From assembly GCA_013138555.1 (NCBI GenBank), contig WTCN01000024.1, positions 1 through 8,802 of the forward strand: DNA of 8,802 bases. The letters run 5' to 3'. Shown piece by piece: positions 1 to 6,415 of this stretch. Source of the DNA: Methyloprofundus sp. GTDB lineage: Bacteria; Pseudomonadota; Gammaproteobacteria; Methylococcales; Methylomonadaceae. A model generated the notes under the pieces. The model did not search any database. It saw only the letters and a program-made list of their open reading frames with translations, and was not told where the DNA came from. Every line of letters begins with the position of its first letter. Positions within the stretch are counted from its first letter, which is position 1. The position numbers and the translations under genes were made by a program.

Positions 1-691
1 TTTCCAGCATTATTTCTAACGATTCAATGGTTTTATGCCTGGCAGGCGAAACATGTGAGGGGGTCATAAAACAGCTATAAATGTCCAGTCTCTCCAGTGG
101 CACGGGAAAGCTTAGCAATGTTTCATCCGCCAAGTGTTCTGGCATAAAATACTCAAGTTCAGCGAGAGGATGATTGGCAGCCAGCACGATGACTAATTCA
201 TAAACGCTTAAAGTTTCGTAATGAATCTTTTCTTTTTTAACAAAATCAGGGGTCACCAAAATATCAATATGGTGATTTAACAAGCCCTCTAAGCCCGAAA
301 ATTGAAATTTGTTAACAATATCAATATCAACATCGGGCATTTTCTGCAAAAACTCACCAATAACCCCGCTGAGCCATTGATAACAGGGGTAACATTCCAC
401 ACCGATATGCAGCGTCCCCTGCAAGCCTTCACCGTAGGCTTTCAGGGTTTTTTCTGTTTGCGATAACACCGGTAAAATTTGCTGGGCAACCTGTAACAGC
501 AATTCACCCGCCTGGGTCAAGCGCAGGCTACGCCCTTCTCTCTCCCATAAGCTCACGTCCAGCTTTTTTTCCAGATAACGTATCTGGTGAGATAACGCGG
601 ATTGACTTAGACATAAAGCATTTGCCGCTTCTGTCAGTGTACCGTTGGTATGCAAGGCATGTATTATTTTGAGGTGACTGTGCTCAATCAT
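1..691 (-). CDS. metR: LysR-type transcriptional regulator MetR (partial, C-terminus beyond window)
   Basis: The reverse strand from the ATG at 691 is open to the window edge and encodes the first 230 residues of a LysR-family regulator. The protein begins MIEHSHLKIIHAL. The winged helix-turn-helix spans about residues 1-60, with the recognition region LTEAANALCLSQSALSHQI followed by LEKKLDVSLWER and the LTQAGE motif typical of the family. The effector domain follows, with GTLHIGVECYPCYQWL, HHIDILVTPDF and ETLLSFPVPLERLDIY, which resemble the homocysteine-responsive MetR of enteric bacteria. The gene is divergent from metE, the classical MetR target, which supports MetR over a generic LysR call. 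In enterics, MetR with homocysteine activates metE and represses itself. An upstream in-frame start is not available, because the ATG further upstream runs into a stop. About 70 residues of the usual ~300 are missing off the left edge, so the integrity of the gene cannot be judged. Confidence 0.9.
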   Translation of the reverse strand, partial: MIEHSHLKIIHALHTNGTLTEAANALCLSQSALSHQIRYLEKKLDVSLWEREGRSLRLTQAGELLLQVAQQILPVLSQTEKTLKAYGEGLQGTLHIGVECYPCYQWLSGVIGEFLQKMPDVDIDIVNKFQFSGLEGLLNHHIDILVTPDFVKKEKIHYETLSVYELVIVLAANHPLAELEYFMPEHLADETLLSFPVPLERLDIYSCFMTPSHVSPARHKTIESLEIMLE

Positions 692-693
692 AT

Positions 694-708
694 ATGAGGA
701 AAACTCAT
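694..708. promoter_or_regulatory. Putative MetR operator in the metR-metE divergent region
   Basis: ATGAG-GAAAA-CTCAT is a perfect 5+5+5 inverted repeat, 2 bp upstream of the metR start codon. Its core TGAG-N5-CTCA differs from the enteric MetR consensus TGAA-N5-TTCA by one symmetric change, and it fits the LysR-type T-N11-A rule. Its centre (701) lies about 64 bp upstream of the metE transcription start implied by the -10 candidate at 753-758. That is the usual position of a LysR-family recognition site for activation. It also lies over the expected metR leader, which fits autorepression. Binding is inferred from sequence only. Confidence 0.6.
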
Positions 709-752
709 TGAATAGCTAAAACTTATCATTATTACTCATCACTTAAGCCTCG

Positions 753-758
753 TACAAT
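753..758 (+). promoter_or_regulatory. Candidate -10 element of the metE promoter
   Basis: TACAAT lies 31 bp upstream of the metE ATG. The hexamer 17 bp further upstream (TATTAC, 730-735) is a poor -35 match, as expected for an activator-dependent promoter. The leader that follows is T-rich and short, and the ribosome binding site before the ATG is weak (only GAG at about 780-782). No riboswitch fits in this short leader. Confidence 0.35.
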
Positions 759-789
759 AGTTTTTTTTATTCAACTAACGAGCAAGACA

Positions 790-3072
790 ATGACAACAAC
801 ACATAACCTCGGGTTTCCCCGCATAGGTAAAAACCGCGAATTGAAGTTTGCTCTGGAAAAATACTGGAAACAAGAAATTTTTCAGGTTGAGCTACAGCAA
901 ATTGCCGCAAGACTGCGACAACAACATTGGCAAGATCAAGCGGCTCTTGATTTAGTGCCCGTCGGTGACTTTTCTTTTTATGATCAGGTACTGGATACCA
1001 GCTTTTTATTAGGTAACCTACCAAAACGCGTGGTGCAAAATAATAGTAATGCTTTGGATAATTATTTTCGAGCTGCACGCGGACGTTCAGCAGGAGATTT
1101 AGAGTCTCAATGTGTACATGCGGGCGAAATGACTAAATGGTTTGATACTAATTACCATTATATTGTCCCTGAATTTGATAAAGAGACCCAGTTTTCACTG
1201 CATACTGAGCGATTATTACAGCAGCTTGAAGAAGCCAAGCAACAAGAGGTAAAAGTTAAACCTGTTATTCTGGGTCCAGTCACCTACCTTTCTTTAGGTA
1301 AAGCGAAAGATGACTCGGATAAGTTGGCTTTATTGGAGCAATTATTACCTGTTTATGTGCAGTTGCTTCAGTTATTGGCAGAGCAAGGAATAGAATGGGT
1401 GCAAATAGATGAACCTATATTAGTCACTGAGCTTAATGAGTCGTGGCAACAGGCTTTTAAGCAAGCGTATGCGCAATTAGAAACTAGCCCAATCAACATT
1501 CTTTTAGCCACTTACTTTGGTCAATTGAAAGAAAACCTGACTCTGGCCTGTCAACTTCCTGTTAATGGATTACATCTGGACACGATTAATGCCAAAGACG
1601 AATTGGATCAAGTACTCACATGCCTGGCTGATGATAAAGTGCTATCGCTGGGCATTATCAATGGGCGTAATATTTGGAAAACAGACCTGCTAGCCACTCT
1701 GGATTGGCTAGAGCCGATTCATAAAACGTTACAAGAACGCCTCTGGCTGGCACCTTCATGTTCATTACTGCATGTGCCGGTTGACTTAAACAATGAGCAA
1801 GACCTGGATGAAACCATTCAATCCTGGCTGGCATTTGCGGTACAGAAACTGACAGAACTAGAGACCCTGGCCAAAGCTTTAAATGAAGGACGTGACAGTG
1901 TCTCCCAACAATTATCTGCTAACGCTGAAGCCATTAAAAGCCGTCAACAATCCAAACGGGTGCATGATGCTACAGTTAAACAACGTGTCAGTGATATTGA
2001 TGAAGCAATGGGGCAGCGTGATTCTGCTTATCCTCAACGCGCAGCAATCCAGGCTAAGAGATTAGAACTACCGCTGTTCCCTACCACGACCATCGGCTCA
2101 TTTCCACAAACCATCGAGATCAGAAAAACCCGCCGCGATTACCGGCTTGGACTCATAAATGCTCATCAATACCAACTCGCCATGCAGGAGGAAATTAAAA
2201 ATTGTGTGCGCGAACAGGAATTATTGGGGCTGGATGTTCTGGTTCATGGTGAAGCCGAAAGAAATGATATGGTCGAATACTTTGGTCAGCAATTAACCGG
2301 CTTCAGTTTCACCCAATTCGGCTGGGTACAATCGTATGGTTCTCGCTGCGTTAAACCGCCGATTATTGTCGGTGATGTTTCTCGTCCGACTGCAATGACA
2401 GTTGATACGACTCAATATGCGCAATCGTTAAGCAATAAGCCCATGAAAGGCATGTTAACCGGGCCTGTCACCATTTTAAACTGGTCGTTCGTGCGTGATG
2501 ATCAACCCCGTTCGGCAACCTGTCTGCAATTGGCATTAGCCATACGCGATGAAGTACTGGATCTGGAGCAGGCAGGTATTCAAATCATTCAGATTGATGA
2601 AGCCGCTTTAAGAGAAGGGCTGCCCTTAAGACAATCGCAATGGAAAGCCTATCTGGACTGGGCGACATACGCGTTCAGAATCACGGCCAATGGTGTCAGG
2701 GATGAAACCCAAATCCATACTCACATGTGTTATTCGGAGTTTAATGACATCATCGCAGAAATTGCAGCAATGGATGCGGATGTAATTACCATTGAAACGT
2801 CACGTTCGGACATGGAATTGCTGGATGTGTTTGACCAGTTTGCTTATCCCAATGAAATTGGGCCTGGCGTTTATGACATCCACTCCCCCAATATTCCCTC
2901 TATCGATTCTATGGTGGCATTGATGGAAAAAGCAGCGCAACGCATTCCTGCGCAAAGGCTATGGGTCAACCCTGACTGTGGCTTAAAAACCAGAGGCTGG
3001 GATGAAGTAAAACCAGCGCTGAGTAATATGGTGGCTGCAAGTAAGTTGCTGTCTGAGAGGTATCAACGTTAA
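790..3072 (+). CDS. metE: Cobalamin-independent methionine synthase MetE
   Basis: The product is 5-methyltetrahydropteroyltriglutamate-homocysteine methyltransferase (EC 2.1.1.14), which makes methionine in the cytoplasm without vitamin B12. The 760 residues match the usual ~755-residue two-barrel protein. The N-terminal barrel starts TTTHNLGFPRIGKNRELKFA and covers roughly residues 1-390. The catalytic C-terminal barrel begins at LPLFPTTTIGSFPQ (427 onwards). All zinc ligands are visible: His645 and Cys647 in THMCYSEFND, Glu669 in TIETSRSD, and Cys730 in NPDCGLKTRGW. These correspond to E. coli His641, Cys643, Glu665 and Cys726 with a constant offset of four. The catalytic His698 is present in DIHSPNIPS. 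The start at 790 leaves the conserved N-terminus intact, although its ribosome binding site is weak. The gene is divergent from metR and probably MetR-activated, and it is followed by a strong palindrome that should end its transcript. It appears intact and functional. Confidence 0.98.
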   Translation: MTTTHNLGFPRIGKNRELKFALEKYWKQEIFQVELQQIAARLRQQHWQDQAALDLVPVGDFSFYDQVLDTSFLLGNLPKRVVQNNSNALDNYFRAARGRSAGDLESQCVHAGEMTKWFDTNYHYIVPEFDKETQFSLHTERLLQQLEEAKQQEVKVKPVILGPVTYLSLGKAKDDSDKLALLEQLLPVYVQLLQLLAEQGIEWVQIDEPILVTELNESWQQAFKQAYAQLETSPINILLATYFGQLKENLTLACQLPVNGLHLDTINAKDELDQVLTCLADDKVLSLGIINGRNIWKTDLLATLDWLEPIHKTLQERLWLAPSCSLLHVPVDLNNEQDLDETIQSWLAFAVQKLTELETLAKALNEGRDSVSQQLSANAEAIKSRQQSKRVHDATVKQRVSDIDEAMGQRDSAYPQRAAIQAKRLELPLFPTTTIGSFPQTIEIRKTRRDYRLGLINAHQYQLAMQEEIKNCVREQELLGLDVLVHGEAERNDMVEYFGQQLTGFSFTQFGWVQSYGSRCVKPPIIVGDVSRPTAMTVDTTQYAQSLSNKPMKGMLTGPVTILNWSFVRDDQPRSATCLQLALAIRDEVLDLEQAGIQIIQIDEAALREGLPLRQSQWKAYLDWATYAFRITANGVRDETQIHTHMCYSEFNDIIAEIAAMDADVITIETSRSDMELLDVFDQFAYPNEIGPGVYDIHSPNIPSIDSMVALMEKAAQRIPAQRLWVNPDCGLKTRGWDEVKPALSNMVAASKLLSERYQR

Positions 3073-3080
3073 ATAAGCGA

Positions 3081-3151
3081 TAAAAACGGGGCGTAGGCTT
3101 TAGCCTACATAAATCGCCTGTGTGTAGGCTAAAGCCTACGCCCCGATTTTA
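3081..3151. repeat. Nested palindrome between metE and the decarboxylase gene; likely bidirectional terminator
   Basis: Two 23-nt arms (3087-3109 and 3123-3145) are exact reverse complements around a 13-nt loop. After one mismatch, A/T flanks extend pairing to 3081 and 3151. Each arm also contains a smaller palindrome, GTAGGCT-NN-AGCCTAC, so alternative hairpins or a cruciform are possible. The GC-rich stem followed by ATTTTAT on the plus strand, and by T-rich sequence on the minus strand (TTTTTATCG), suits a terminator shared by the convergent genes. The nested structure and the motif GTAGGCTTTAGCCTAC look like a dispersed REP-type repeat rather than a plain terminator. Both roles may apply. 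Confidence 0.8.
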
Positions 3152-3214
3152 TAATGCCCTGCTACTTTAGTAATACACTTCGTACTTCAGTTCATACGCC
3201 TTACTTTTATTAGT

Positions 3215-4351
3215 TTAACCTGCTAACCAATGCTCTTGATAATGATCATAGCCATACTGCTTTAAGCGTTGTAAATTCTCAGAATCAAGCCAGTAAATAT
3301 CAGGAAAATTATAGCCATTAAAACGATTTGCTTTCACTGAAGTATAGGCTCCTACCTGTGGAAAATGTATTTTATCGCCTATCTTAAGCGCCTGTTTAAA
3401 ACGGTATTCTCCAAAAATATCACCCGCTAGACACGTTGACCCGACCAATATTGCCTTATGTTTACCTTGCGGGTCATTTTGTAAAATATTGGGCTGACGC
3501 TGATATTCAAAAACTTCGGGATTATGGTTAATGGAGGTATCCAGTACCGCCACCATCTTGCCATCACTGTCAAAACAGTCCAGCACTGTTGCAAGCAAAT
3601 CCACTGCATCACCGACCACGGCTTTACCCGGCTCAATATACACTTGTAAATTATATTGATGACGTAAAGTTAGCACCAGATCAATAAATAGCTGATGATC
3701 TTCAATCGTATTAAATAAATACCCTCCCCCTAAATTCAACCATGCTAACCGGGAAAAATGCTCACCTAACTGTCGCTGTAATTTATCAACTGTCTGTAAT
3801 AGAGGGGCATAATCAGACTGGGAAAATACCGTATGGATATGCAGTCCAGAAAGACCATTAAAACTGTGCCGATTAATCTCATCAACACTAACACCTAACT
3901 TGGAGTGCAAACGACATGGATCGAAACGCTGATCAGCTGCAAAAGAAAGTTTAGGATTAATACGTAAGCCTGCTGAAAAAGTTTGCTCACCCTGCCTATC
4001 GAATAATTGCCGCTGATTAACAGAGTTAAAGCTAATATGGCTACACAACTGATTTAATTCAGCTATTTCATTAGGCCGAATACCAGGCGTAGTTAAGTGT
4101 ATACCCTGTTGTTTAACTACGACCTCACTGGCAATTTTCGCCTCAAATAAGGAGCTCACTGAAAAGCCATCAATATGCGGTTTTAGCCATTGCAAAACCG
4201 GGATAAAAGGGAACGCTTTAATCGAATATAAAACCCGGCAGCCCGATTTTTCTCGCAAATAATTTAAGGTGTTTACCGAGTGGTGCAATGCTTCCTGACT
4301 GATCACTAATGCGGGGGATGTAGAAGGGGTTATTGACGCTTTATTATGCAT
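3215..4351 (-). CDS. nspC: Fold-III PLP-dependent decarboxylase, carboxynorspermidine decarboxylase (NspC)-like
   Basis: This 378-residue protein belongs to the alanine racemase-like/DAP-decarboxylase-like fold III family. An N-terminal TIM barrel carries the PLP lysine Lys45 (YSIKAF), SSLFEAK (66-72), ISFNSVNQ (106-113), GLRINP (128-133), GLHIHT (169-174), the phosphate-binding LGGGY (207-211) and EPGK (240-243). The C-terminal beta domain has the active-site cysteine Cys307 in STCLAGDIFGEY and the tyrosine-bearing VGAYTSVKANRFNG (333-346). SSLFEAK, DPCR...SKLGV and TCLAGD point to NspC, which decarboxylates carboxynorspermidine or carboxyspermidine in the alternative polyamine pathway. Unusual points are LDTSINHNPEVFEY, which seems one residue shorter than the usual NspC loop, and GAYT, which is more like ornithine or DAP decarboxylases, so the substrate is less certain. 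The partner carboxynorspermidine dehydrogenase is not in the window. The gene starts 6 bp after the cyclo-ligase stop, with AGAGGA inside that gene's end, so the two are probably co-transcribed and perhaps translationally coupled. Confidence 0.7.
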   Translation of the reverse strand: MHNKASITPSTSPALVISQEALHHSVNTLNYLREKSGCRVLYSIKAFPFIPVLQWLKPHIDGFSVSSLFEAKIASEVVVKQQGIHLTTPGIRPNEIAELNQLCSHISFNSVNQRQLFDRQGEQTFSAGLRINPKLSFAADQRFDPCRLHSKLGVSVDEINRHSFNGLSGLHIHTVFSQSDYAPLLQTVDKLQRQLGEHFSRLAWLNLGGGYLFNTIEDHQLFIDLVLTLRHQYNLQVYIEPGKAVVGDAVDLLATVLDCFDSDGKMVAVLDTSINHNPEVFEYQRQPNILQNDPQGKHKAILVGSTCLAGDIFGEYRFKQALKIGDKIHFPQVGAYTSVKANRFNGYNFPDIYWLDSENLQRLKQYGYDHYQEHWLAG

Positions 4352-4357
4352 ATAATA

Positions 4358-4957
4358 TTATCGTCCTCTGCCTGCATAAATATCCGTTTCTGTCATCACT
4401 TTATCCATATAAATATCATATTTTTGCATACAGACTTGCTCGACTAACTGACAATTAAAACAAATTCCGATTAATTTACAACTCGCTTTCAGTCGTGTAA
4501 ATAAGCGGTCATAGTAACCTGCCCCATTTCCCAGACGGCCCCCTTGTTTATCAAAAGCAACACCGGGTACAACGACACAATCTATCTGTTGTGGACTCAC
4601 TTCCTTACCCGCTTCACCCCAGCGTGCCTTGGGTGGCTCTAGAATACACCAGGTGCCTTCGACTAACTCTGACAAATCCTGTAAATACCATAAGCCTAGA
4701 TGGTTATTTCCCTGACTATCTTTTGTGCAATACGGAATAACTATTTTTTTGTCCTGCTTTAATAATTCGTCTAAAACACTCTGATAAGTATGAACTTCAG
4801 AGCGGCAATGCAAGTACCATAATACAGTCTCAGCCTGTTGATATTCTGTTAGTTGCAACACGGTATTGTTTATTATTTGACTTAATCGTGCCTGGTCTTG
4901 TTGTGCATTACGCGCATCATAAGCTAAACGGCGTTGAATAGGTTTAGAGGGGGTCAT
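4358..4957 (-). CDS. 5-formyltetrahydrofolate cyclo-ligase (MTHFS)
   Basis: This enzyme (EC 6.3.3.2, also called 5,10-methenyltetrahydrofolate synthetase; YgfA/Fau in E. coli) uses ATP to convert 5-formyl-H4-folate to 5,10-methenyl-H4-folate. That removes an inhibitor of folate enzymes and recycles stored folate. At 199 residues the length is normal for the family. The signature is clear: IDCVVVPGVAFDKQGGRLG (125-143), with the glycine-rich loop RLGNGAGYYDR at 141-151. IGICFNCQLVEQV and DKVMTET near the C-terminus are in the expected order, although the usual Pro/His positions after QLV are altered to VCMQKYD. The N-terminal basic helix IQRRLAYDARNAQ fits the nucleotide-binding region. No strong Shine-Dalgarno precedes the ATG at 4957. 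It is the first gene of a two-gene leftward unit with the NspC-like decarboxylase. In enteric bacteria this gene follows 6S RNA, but I could not recognise 6S RNA here. Confidence 0.93.
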   Translation of the reverse strand: MTPSKPIQRRLAYDARNAQQDQARLSQIINNTVLQLTEYQQAETVLWYLHCRSEVHTYQSVLDELLKQDKKIVIPYCTKDSQGNNHLGLWYLQDLSELVEGTWCILEPPKARWGEAGKEVSPQQIDCVVVPGVAFDKQGGRLGNGAGYYDRLFTRLKASCKLIGICFNCQLVEQVCMQKYDIYMDKVMTETDIYAGRGR

Positions 4958-5019
4958 AGAAATGGAAGGTTTGAATGATCTAAGAAAGTGTTAAAATTTA
5001 ATTTGCTGATTGTAGTCAC

Positions 5020-5052
5020 ATAGGATGTGCTGAGGTACGAAGCGCATCCTAT
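5020..5052. repeat. REP-like palindrome, 33 nt
   Basis: The arms ATAGGATGTGCT (5020-5031) and AGCGCATCCTAT (5041-5052) pair over 12 positions with one G-T wobble, around the 9-nt loop GAGGTACGA. The TAGGATG...CATCCTA ends resemble those of the larger elements at 5122 and 7366, which suggests one broad family of intergenic palindromes. No adjacent transposase gene is present. It lies about 60 bp upstream of the cyclo-ligase start, so it would be in or near that promoter. Confidence 0.7.
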
Positions 5053-5121
5053 ACTTGTCACCTTAACTCAATCGTTTTTACGGCTACACACTTAAGATGG
5101 GACAACTCCCTTGTAAAACGA

Positions 5122-5203
5122 GTAGGGTGGGCAGCTTTTTTTTGCCCACCATCAAGGTTGAATCTATGATGGGCACGGGATAAAGCTCCTTTGCCCATCC
5201 TAC
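5122..5203. repeat. Palindromic intergenic repeat, copy A (82 bp)
   Basis: The element has terminal inverted repeats GTAGGGTGGG and CCCATCCTAC (one mismatch) and an internal hairpin GGTGGGCA/TGCCCACC (5126-5133, 5143-5150) around a T-rich loop. Its last 36 nt (5168-5203) match 34 of 36 bases of copy B at 7403-7438, in the same orientation. The size, the terminal inverted repeats and the lack of coding capacity fit a REP/MITE-like non-autonomous repeat. It lies 58 bp downstream of the isocitrate dehydrogenase stop codon, where it could act as a 3' hairpin. Confidence 0.8.
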
Positions 5204-5260
5204 AGAGTAATATAGGCTTAATTAATAGCAGTAACGTAAAACGTGGAATCGAGAGGTATA

Positions 5261-6268
5261 TTACAAAGCAGCAATAATTGCATCACCCATTTCTATCGTG
5301 CCCGCCTTAGAATCAGGGTTTAAATCAGGTGTCACAAACTTACCGTCATCTATTACTTTTTCCAGTGCAGCCTGAATACGCTTAGCCGCATCATTTTCAC
5401 CTAAATGATGTAGCATCATCACACCCGCCATAATAACCGCCGCTGGATTGGCTAGGTTCTTTCCTGTTATATCTGGCGCACTGCCGTGCACCGCTTCAAA
5501 TAAAGCCGCATCATCGCCAATATTAGCACCTGGAATAAGGCCTAAGCCCCCCACTAAACCCGCCGTTAAATCGGATAAAATATCACCAAACATATTAGTC
5601 GTCACCATTACATCAAACTGATGAGGATTCATGACCAGGTGCATACAGGTTGCATCGATAATTTTCTCATCAAATTCAATATCAGGATAACGCTCTGCAA
5701 CTTCACGCCCAACATCCAGAAATAGACCTGAGGTATATTTTAAAATGTTCGCTTTATGGCATAAGGTTACTTTTTTACGACCATTATCTTGCGCATATTT
5801 AAATGCATATTCAATGATACGCTCAGAACCTTTACGAGTAACAACCGCTAAACTCTCCGCAACATCTTTCTCTCGTGTCAAATAATGCTCAAGCCCCATA
5901 TAAAGCCCTTCAGTATTTTCCCTGACTACCACGATATCAATATCTTCAAATTTACTTTGCGCGCCTTTCCATGACCTTGCAGGACGAATATTGGCGTATA
6001 AATCATATTTTTGGCGTAAAGCAACATTAATACTTCTAAAACCTTTGCCAACTGGCGTTGTTAAAGGACCTTTAAACGCCACTCTGTTTTTATCGATAGA
6101 TGCTAATGTTTCATCAGGAATCGGTGTCCCCTGTTTATCAAAGGCAGCCATACCCGCATCGGCTTCTTCCCAGTTAATTTTGACACCACTCGCATCAATG
6201 ATTTTTACCGCCACCTCCATAATTGAAGGACCTATACCATCACCTTTGATTAATGTCACATTATGCAT
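5261..6268 (-). CDS. icd: Isocitrate dehydrogenase, NAD-dependent type
   Basis: This 335-residue decarboxylating dehydrogenase of the isocitrate/isopropylmalate family would convert isocitrate to 2-oxoglutarate and CO2 in the TCA cycle. The nucleotide end begins TLIKGDGIGPSI. The substrate loop is GFRSINVALR, with Ser79, Asn81 and Arg85 as in isocitrate dehydrogenases; isopropylmalate dehydrogenase has a leucine-type signature there. Other conserved sites are NIRPAR (Arg95, Arg98), VVRENTEGLYMG (Arg117, Tyr123), the catalytic Lys172 in HKANIL, and the metal aspartates around TTNMFGDILSD (Asp229, Asp233). The cofactor loop HGSAPDITGKN has Asp266 and Ile267. NADP enzymes carry Lys-Tyr at these positions, so NAD is predicted. 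Homoisocitrate dehydrogenase is the main alternative, less likely given Ser-Ile-Asn. A good AGGAG (6278-6282 on the minus strand) supports the start at 6268. The gene is divergent from the first mtdB paralogue across a 147-bp spacer. Confidence 0.9.
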   Translation of the reverse strand: MHNVTLIKGDGIGPSIMEVAVKIIDASGVKINWEEADAGMAAFDKQGTPIPDETLASIDKNRVAFKGPLTTPVGKGFRSINVALRQKYDLYANIRPARSWKGAQSKFEDIDIVVVRENTEGLYMGLEHYLTREKDVAESLAVVTRKGSERIIEYAFKYAQDNGRKKVTLCHKANILKYTSGLFLDVGREVAERYPDIEFDEKIIDATCMHLVMNPHQFDVMVTTNMFGDILSDLTAGLVGGLGLIPGANIGDDAALFEAVHGSAPDITGKNLANPAAVIMAGVMMLHHLGENDAAKRIQAALEKVIDDGKFVTPDLNPDSKAGTIEMGDAIIAAL

Positions 6269-6277
6269 CTAGCTAAA

Positions 6278-6282
6278 CTCCT
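6278..6282 (-). promoter_or_regulatory. Ribosome binding site of isocitrate dehydrogenase
   Basis: On the minus strand AGGAG lies 9 nt before the ATG at 6268. It is the clearest Shine-Dalgarno of the leftward genes and fixes the start. Confidence 0.7.
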
Positions 6283-6363
6283 AAACTTTAAATAGTAACG
6301 ATCAATAATACACTATTTTAAATTTCTAATGTGTTTAGACTGTGAATAGCGGAGTATTTATTT

Positions 6364-6369
6364 TATACT
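6364..6369 (+). promoter_or_regulatory. Candidate -10 element for the first mtd gene
   Basis: TATACT lies 46 bp upstream of the ATG at 6416 in an AT-rich divergent spacer. The region 17 bp upstream (TGTGAA, 6341-6346) is a weak -35 match, so an activator or another sigma factor may be involved. This is prediction only. Confidence 0.35.
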
Positions 6370-6403
6370 TGTGCGAATAATTTTAAATATTGAATCCAAT
6401 AAT

Positions 6404-6410
6404 AAGGAAA
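6404..6410 (+). promoter_or_regulatory. Ribosome binding site deciding the start of the first mtd gene
   Basis: AAGGAAA lies 5 nt before the ATG at 6416. The longer reading from GTG at 6371 has no such site and adds residues unlike the family. Confidence 0.75.
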
Positions 6411-6415
6411 GTTCC

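Larger units (their letters stand above)
4958..5260. other. 303-bp gene-free region with palindromic repeats
   Basis: This stretch separates the cyclo-ligase from isocitrate dehydrogenase, both leftward. No ORF with recognisable coding character is seen on either strand. It contains a 33-nt REP-like palindrome (5020-5052) and an 82-bp repeat element (5122-5203), described separately. The promoter of the cyclo-ligase unit should lie in the left part, about 4958-5110, which is AT-rich, but no convincing -35/-10 pair stands out. The hairpins may also end isocitrate dehydrogenase transcription. Confidence 0.7.

Noticed and set aside
692..789. Cobalamin riboswitch or SAM riboswitch upstream of metE
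   Set aside because: The metR-metE spacer is only 98 bp and shows no B12-box or SAM-riboswitch core. The arrangement fits MetR control instead.
767..1078. Minus-strand open frame of 103 codons over the metE start
   Set aside because: It overlaps the certain metE coding region antisense, has no recognised domain and looks like a shadow frame.
1883..2065. Short plus-strand frame inside metE
   Set aside because: It lies out of frame within the intact metE gene with no supporting domain or ribosome binding site.
4958..5121. 6S RNA (ssrS) upstream of the cyclo-ligase gene, as in enteric bacteria
   Set aside because: The minus strand of this stretch was read for a long imperfect hairpin with a central bubble. 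Only the short REP-like palindrome is visible, and part of the space is occupied by repeats. A covariance-model search would settle it.
5991..6272. Plus-strand 93-codon frame antisense to isocitrate dehydrogenase
   Set aside because: It mirrors a well-conserved coding region and shows no independent coding evidence.
6371..6415. N-terminal GTG extension of the first mtd gene
   Set aside because: The added residues do not match the family, and a good AAGGAAA site precedes the internal ATG at 6416, which aligns with paralogue 2.
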